A stretch of 64,000 nt of DNA from UKL13-2 sp031414695 (GTDB lineage: Bacteria; Pseudomonadota; Gammaproteobacteria; Burkholderiales; Usitatibacteraceae): contig JANNWG010000030.1 of the NCBI GenBank assembly GCA_031414695.1, forward strand, positions 1 to 64,000, given 5' to 3'. The number at the start of each line of letters is the position of its first letter. The first letter of the stretch is position 1. Positions 62,357-64,000 of this stretch are shown in pieces. The notes beneath the pieces are model-generated. The model ran no database searches and was not told the origin of the DNA. It saw only the letters and a program-made list of their open reading frames with translations. The position numbers and the translations under genes were made by a program.

Positions 62357-63187
62357 ATGAATTTCAATCAGATTCGCTTGCAAAGCTTAATAGCAGGTTG
62401 TCTTTATTTTTTTTGTGCGGTCTCACAGGCTGCCGCACTAACTGAAAGCACACAAAAAGCTGATGCGCCGGTTGCGCTCGCTGCAACCTCAGATGCCTTG
62501 CCATTATCGAAGGCGCCAGAAGTTTTCTACGAAAGCGACCCCAAAAGCTGGGCGCGGGTAAAGCGAATTGTGCCGCCTAAGTATCCAGAAGCAATGTTAA
62601 AACTGGGGCAGGGTGCGGTTGTGGATATTGAAGTTCTCATTGGAAAAATAGGCTTCGTCAGCCAAATCAGAAGCGTGACATCCAATCCAAACAATCTGCA
62701 GCTTGTCGAGGCCACGCGCGCGGTGTTGCAGTATTGGACATTTAATGTGCCGCGTTCTGAGGCGTGTGTTCCGATTGAAAGTGTCGGCGACATGCAATTG
62801 ATATTTGAAGTTGTCAATGGCGAAGGCAAGATTTCGCTGATACATCGCCGCAACCAAGATTTAGATGTAACAAAAGTAAAATCGCCAAAAATGCTGAATA
62901 GAGTTGCAGTGTCCGAAGTAATCCAAGAAGGCTATCCACGAGAGGCGCGTAGAGCAGGTGCACAGGCAATCGTATATGCGTTACTCACTGTAGATCATAT
63001 GAGTGGCGCGACTTTGAGTGTTGAGATTACTCATATGGTTACACCAACAGGATACGAAAAAAAATTTGCCGAAGCTGTGATGCCAGGTTTAACAGCAGTA
63101 AAATTTTCACCTTTTCCGAGCAAGACGATGCCCTGGCGAAATTGTATTTCGGTAGACTACGTTCTCAGAGGCGAATCTAGAGATTAG
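62357..63187 (+). CDS. Secreted protein with two TonB-C-like domains
   Basis: A 276-aa protein with a signal peptide (LIAGCLYFFCAVSQAAA). The first TonB-C-like domain (about 75-165) has VPPKYPEAMLKLGQGAVVDIEVLIGKIGFVSQIR, and a divergent second copy (about 190-272) has VIQEGYPREARRAGAQAIVYALLTVDH. There is no N-terminal anchor and proline-rich stretch as in true TonB, so it is a TonB-C-fold protein of unknown role, possibly binding an outer-membrane partner. AAGGAATAA precedes the ATG. Confidence 0.78.
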   Translation: MNFNQIRLQSLIAGCLYFFCAVSQAAALTESTQKADAPVALAATSDALPLSKAPEVFYESDPKSWARVKRIVPPKYPEAMLKLGQGAVVDIEVLIGKIGFVSQIRSVTSNPNNLQLVEATRAVLQYWTFNVPRSEACVPIESVGDMQLIFEVVNGEGKISLIHRRNQDLDVTKVKSPKMLNRVAVSEVIQEGYPREARRAGAQAIVYALLTVDHMSGATLSVEITHMVTPTGYEKKFAEAVMPGLTAVKFSPFPSKTMPWRNCISVDYVLRGESRD

Positions 63188-63203
63188 AAAAAACGTAATC
63201 TCA

Positions 63204-63896
63204 TTACTCCACCGCCACCACTGGCGACTCCTCATATGGCTGCATGACTACCCAGCCATCACCCTCAAATTTGAGTTGAAAGCCTTCGCCGCTACCGCGA
63301 CCGAAGAGCGTGCCCAAGCTCACATCGGTATGAATGCTAGGGCTTAAGTTGCCGCTCCACGCGACCGTGGCATTGGGGTCAGTGAAGACGGGTGCGCTTG
63401 GCTTGACCGCAAGTGTCATTGGTTCGTAGTGTGTCGTCATGGCCACATGGCCGACACCTGTGATGCGAACATTAAATAATCCGCCTGCCGCTGCGGCACC
63501 AAAAGAGCGAATCATTTTGATATCGTATTCGAGACTACTTTCGAGCGCTAAAACATCATTGCCATTGACACAAATGGTTTCGTTATTCAAGTGCAGTATT
63601 TGAATTTTCTTGCCCTTGTCGGCCAGATAGACGCGGCCACGGCCTTCGGCTTTCATCAGCGTCATGCCTTCACCAGTGAGCGCTTTTTTGAGTAAGCCTC
63701 CGACACCACGGTCAAGCATGCCTTCGCGTTTGAATTTCACTTGCCCGGTGTAGGCGATCATTGCACCCGCTTTGGCCCAGACTAAGCCATCGAGTTTGAC
63801 TTCCAACATATGCGCACTTTCAAGCTCAAATGTTTCACGCGTCTCATCGCGTTCAGCAGTTTTATGAATGAATTCGGCGATGGAATATTTGCTCAT
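63204..63896 (-). CDS. AIM24/TIGR00266-family protein
   Basis: A 230-aa beta-rich protein: SAHMLEVKLDGLVWAKAGAMIAYTGQVKFKREG near the N-terminus, LTGEGMTLMKAEGRGRVYLADKGK near residue 93, and DVSLGTLFGRGSGEGFQLKFEGDGWVVMQP near the C-terminus match the AIM24 (TIGR00266) family, a double-stranded beta-helix-like fold. Its function in bacteria is unknown; the yeast relative is mitochondrial. It converges on the TonB-C gene with a 16-nt gap. Upstream (63897-64000) only intergenic DNA is visible. Confidence 0.9.
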   Translation of the reverse strand: MSKYSIAEFIHKTAERDETRETFELESAHMLEVKLDGLVWAKAGAMIAYTGQVKFKREGMLDRGVGGLLKKALTGEGMTLMKAEGRGRVYLADKGKKIQILHLNNETICVNGNDVLALESSLEYDIKMIRSFGAAAAGGLFNVRITGVGHVAMTTHYEPMTLAVKPSAPVFTDPNATVAWSGNLSPSIHTDVSLGTLFGRGSGEGFQLKFEGDGWVVMQPYEESPVVAVE

Positions 63897-64000
63897 GATG
63901 ATTTACTCCGCTAAGTTGATGGGTGTCTGTGTGGGCGATGCATAAAATATAGACGAGTTTGGGTGCTTTTGTGATGACAAACGCGAACTTGCTGACAAAG

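Overview
The window reads as chromosomal DNA of a betaproteobacterium (Burkholderiales/Nitrosomonadales-like) with moderate GC. The main evidence is the conserved gene order glyA-nrdR-ribD-ribE-(insert)-ribBA-ribH-nusB-thiL-pgpA followed by pncC-recA-recX, a type IV pilin gene with a sigma-54 promoter, and an OxyR/AhpCF peroxide-defence set. No rRNA, tRNA or CRISPR array was recognised. All calls come from reading the sequence and translations; no database search was run.

Layout. 1-8.5 kb: the 5' end of a type IV pilin gene, an OPT-family transporter, an asparaginase-like protein, a glutathione S-transferase, oligopeptidase A, ApbE and serine hydroxymethyltransferase. 8.6-19.1 kb: the NrdR/riboflavin/NusB/ThiL/PgpA operon, interrupted between ribE and ribBA by a 4.5-kb accessory island (10.9-15.4 kb). 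The island carries dinD, an unrecognised 764-aa protein with a zinc ribbon and a possible nuclease-like C-terminus, and a PIN-toxin/antitoxin pair. 19.1-24.2 kb: glycerophosphodiesterase, a ParA-like ATPase, two small conserved-looking unknowns, OxyR and an MFS transporter. 24.3-34.6 kb: a split deoxynucleoside-salvage set (nupC, deoA, then after pncC-recA-recX, deoC and a two-domain aldehyde dehydrogenase). DeoC makes acetaldehyde from deoxyribose 5-phosphate, so the dehydrogenase plausibly oxidises it.

34.6-40.9 kb is a decayed accessory zone. It holds a Bro-N/antirepressor-like pseudogene, an N-terminally truncated HlyD adaptor, the start of a gene cut by a REP-associated tyrosine transposase (RAYT) element, a RelE/HTH toxin-antitoxin pair, an intact BrnT/BrnA pair beside a deleted second brnA copy, and several repeat families. 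41-64 kb is mostly ordinary chromosome: ZntB/CorA-type transporter, S46 dipeptidyl peptidase, AhpC/AhpF with an OxyR-like site, DUF502, GGDEF-EAL protein, RNase D-like exonuclease, secreted catalase-family protein, a GerMN-type lipoprotein with an N-acetylmuramoyl-L-alanine amidase, a phosphodiester glycosidase-like protein, DUF3999/DUF2339 membrane proteins, a TonB-C protein and an AIM24 protein.

The most notable signals are: (i) the unknown 764-aa gene with dinD, inserted inside the riboflavin operon; (ii) a 70-80-bp interspersed repeat family (about 15.34, 33.66, 39.97, 40.07 and 40.76 kb), one copy of which, with a second palindromic element, is translated in frame as the linker of the two-domain aldehyde dehydrogenase; (iii) two unrelated toxin-antitoxin operons in which a palindromic operator sits on the promoter and the toxin ATG lies at the predicted transcription start (leaderless), while each antitoxin has a strong Shine-Dalgarno sequence; (iv) a wrecked type I secretion locus retaining a small ORF and a membrane-anchored unknown.
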